This document shows, in pieces, positions 5,698 to 5,976 of a stretch of 5,976 nt of DNA. The translations under genes and the position numbers were made by a program. Below the pieces are notes generated by a model. The model was given only the letters and a program-made list of their open reading frames with translations, ran no database searches and was not told the origin of the DNA. Origin of the DNA: an uncultured Pseudomonadota bacterium (GTDB taxonomy: Bacteria; Pseudomonadota; Gammaproteobacteria; Burkholderiales; Casimicrobiaceae); NCBI GenBank assembly GCA_937958295.1, contig CALFEY010000151.1:1-5976 (forward strand), read 5' to 3'. Numbering within the stretch: position 1 is the stretch's first letter; each line of letters starts with the position of its first letter.

Positions 5698-5722
5698 CCG
5701 GCCGCGCTCGCAACGCGTCGCC

Positions 5723-5976
5723 GTGCCCCCCATTCCCGTGGCGTCGCCCCTCCCGACCGAGCTTTCCCCGCCCTTCGCACCGCCGGCCGCGCCTGCTTAC
5801 CCGGCCTCCGGCAGCGACACGCCCGGGCGAAGCGGCGGCCCCGTGCTCATCCGCCGTCGCACCGAGCCCAGCGGCCGCTGGGCTGGGCTGGCGCTCGTGA
5901 TCGGAGTGCATGTCGCCGCACTCTTCGCGCTGCTCCAATACACGCCGGCGCGCGAGGCGCTGACCTCCATGGCGCC
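5723..5976 (+). CDS. tonB: Energy transducer TonB, N-terminal part (runs off the right edge)
   Basis: The reading frame is open to the edge of the window. It contains an Arg-rich patch (RRR at residues 44-46) followed by one membrane segment, WAGLALVIGVHVAALFALLQ (53-72), then YTPAREALTSMA. A single N-terminal anchor with a His in its first half (H63) and positive charges on the cytoplasmic side is typical of TonB, which couples the ExbB/ExbD proton motor to outer-membrane receptors. The Ser four residues before that His in E. coli TonB is Val here. The start is uncertain: GTG at 5723 (used here), 5738 or 5843 are in frame and none has a good ribosome site. GTG 5843 would give the short cytoplasmic tail usual for TonB. 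The gene starts about 25 bases after hemP and probably shares its Fur-controlled promoter. The periplasmic Pro-rich and C-terminal domains lie beyond the window. Confidence 0.78.
   Translation, partial: MPPIPVASPLPTELSPPFAPPAAPAYPASGSDTPGRSGGPVLIRRRTEPSGRWAGLALVIGVHVAALFALLQYTPAREALTSMA

Overview
The window is a GC-rich chromosomal segment (about two thirds G+C by eye). The catalytic half of its RNase E has the wording typical of betaproteobacterial homologues. The layout, with rluC divergent from rne and a HAD phosphatase gene behind rluC, is also common in Betaproteobacteria. I therefore infer a betaproteobacterium, genus undetermined. No mobile element, CRISPR array, tRNA or rRNA is visible.

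Layout. On the minus strand, rluC (188-1153, 23S rRNA pseudouridine synthase) overlaps by 4 bases the start of a HAD-family hydrolase that runs off the left edge (1-191). A long non-coding stretch (1154-1831) separates rluC from the divergent rne. It must carry both promoters and probably the long structured rne leader; two small hairpins sit directly before the rluC start and several before the rne start. rne (1832-4852) encodes a full 1006-residue RNase E. It has a conserved catalytic half, an amphipathic membrane-anchor segment and a long low-complexity Arg/Pro-rich scaffold built partly from 18-bp tandem repeats. A good hairpin-plus-T-run terminator lies between rne and a small flavodoxin-fold gene (4923-5399). 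That gene's own terminator appears to be embedded in its last codons and stop.

After it comes an iron-uptake unit. A sigma70-like promoter (TTTACA, 17 bp, TATCAT) is overlapped by a 16/19 match to the Fur box, followed by hemP (5512-5697). The N-terminus of a TonB energy transducer (5723 to the right edge) follows. The left three genes serve RNA modification, RNA decay and a housekeeping phosphatase. The right two belong to haem/iron acquisition, where HemP supports haem receptor expression or uptake and TonB powers outer-membrane transport.

I do not see a clearly undescribed system. The leads most worth checking are the hemP promoter, whose predicted transcript start falls on the start codon (possibly leaderless), the tandem-repeat RNase E scaffold, the terminator hidden in the flavodoxin stop region, and the structured rne/rluC leaders.
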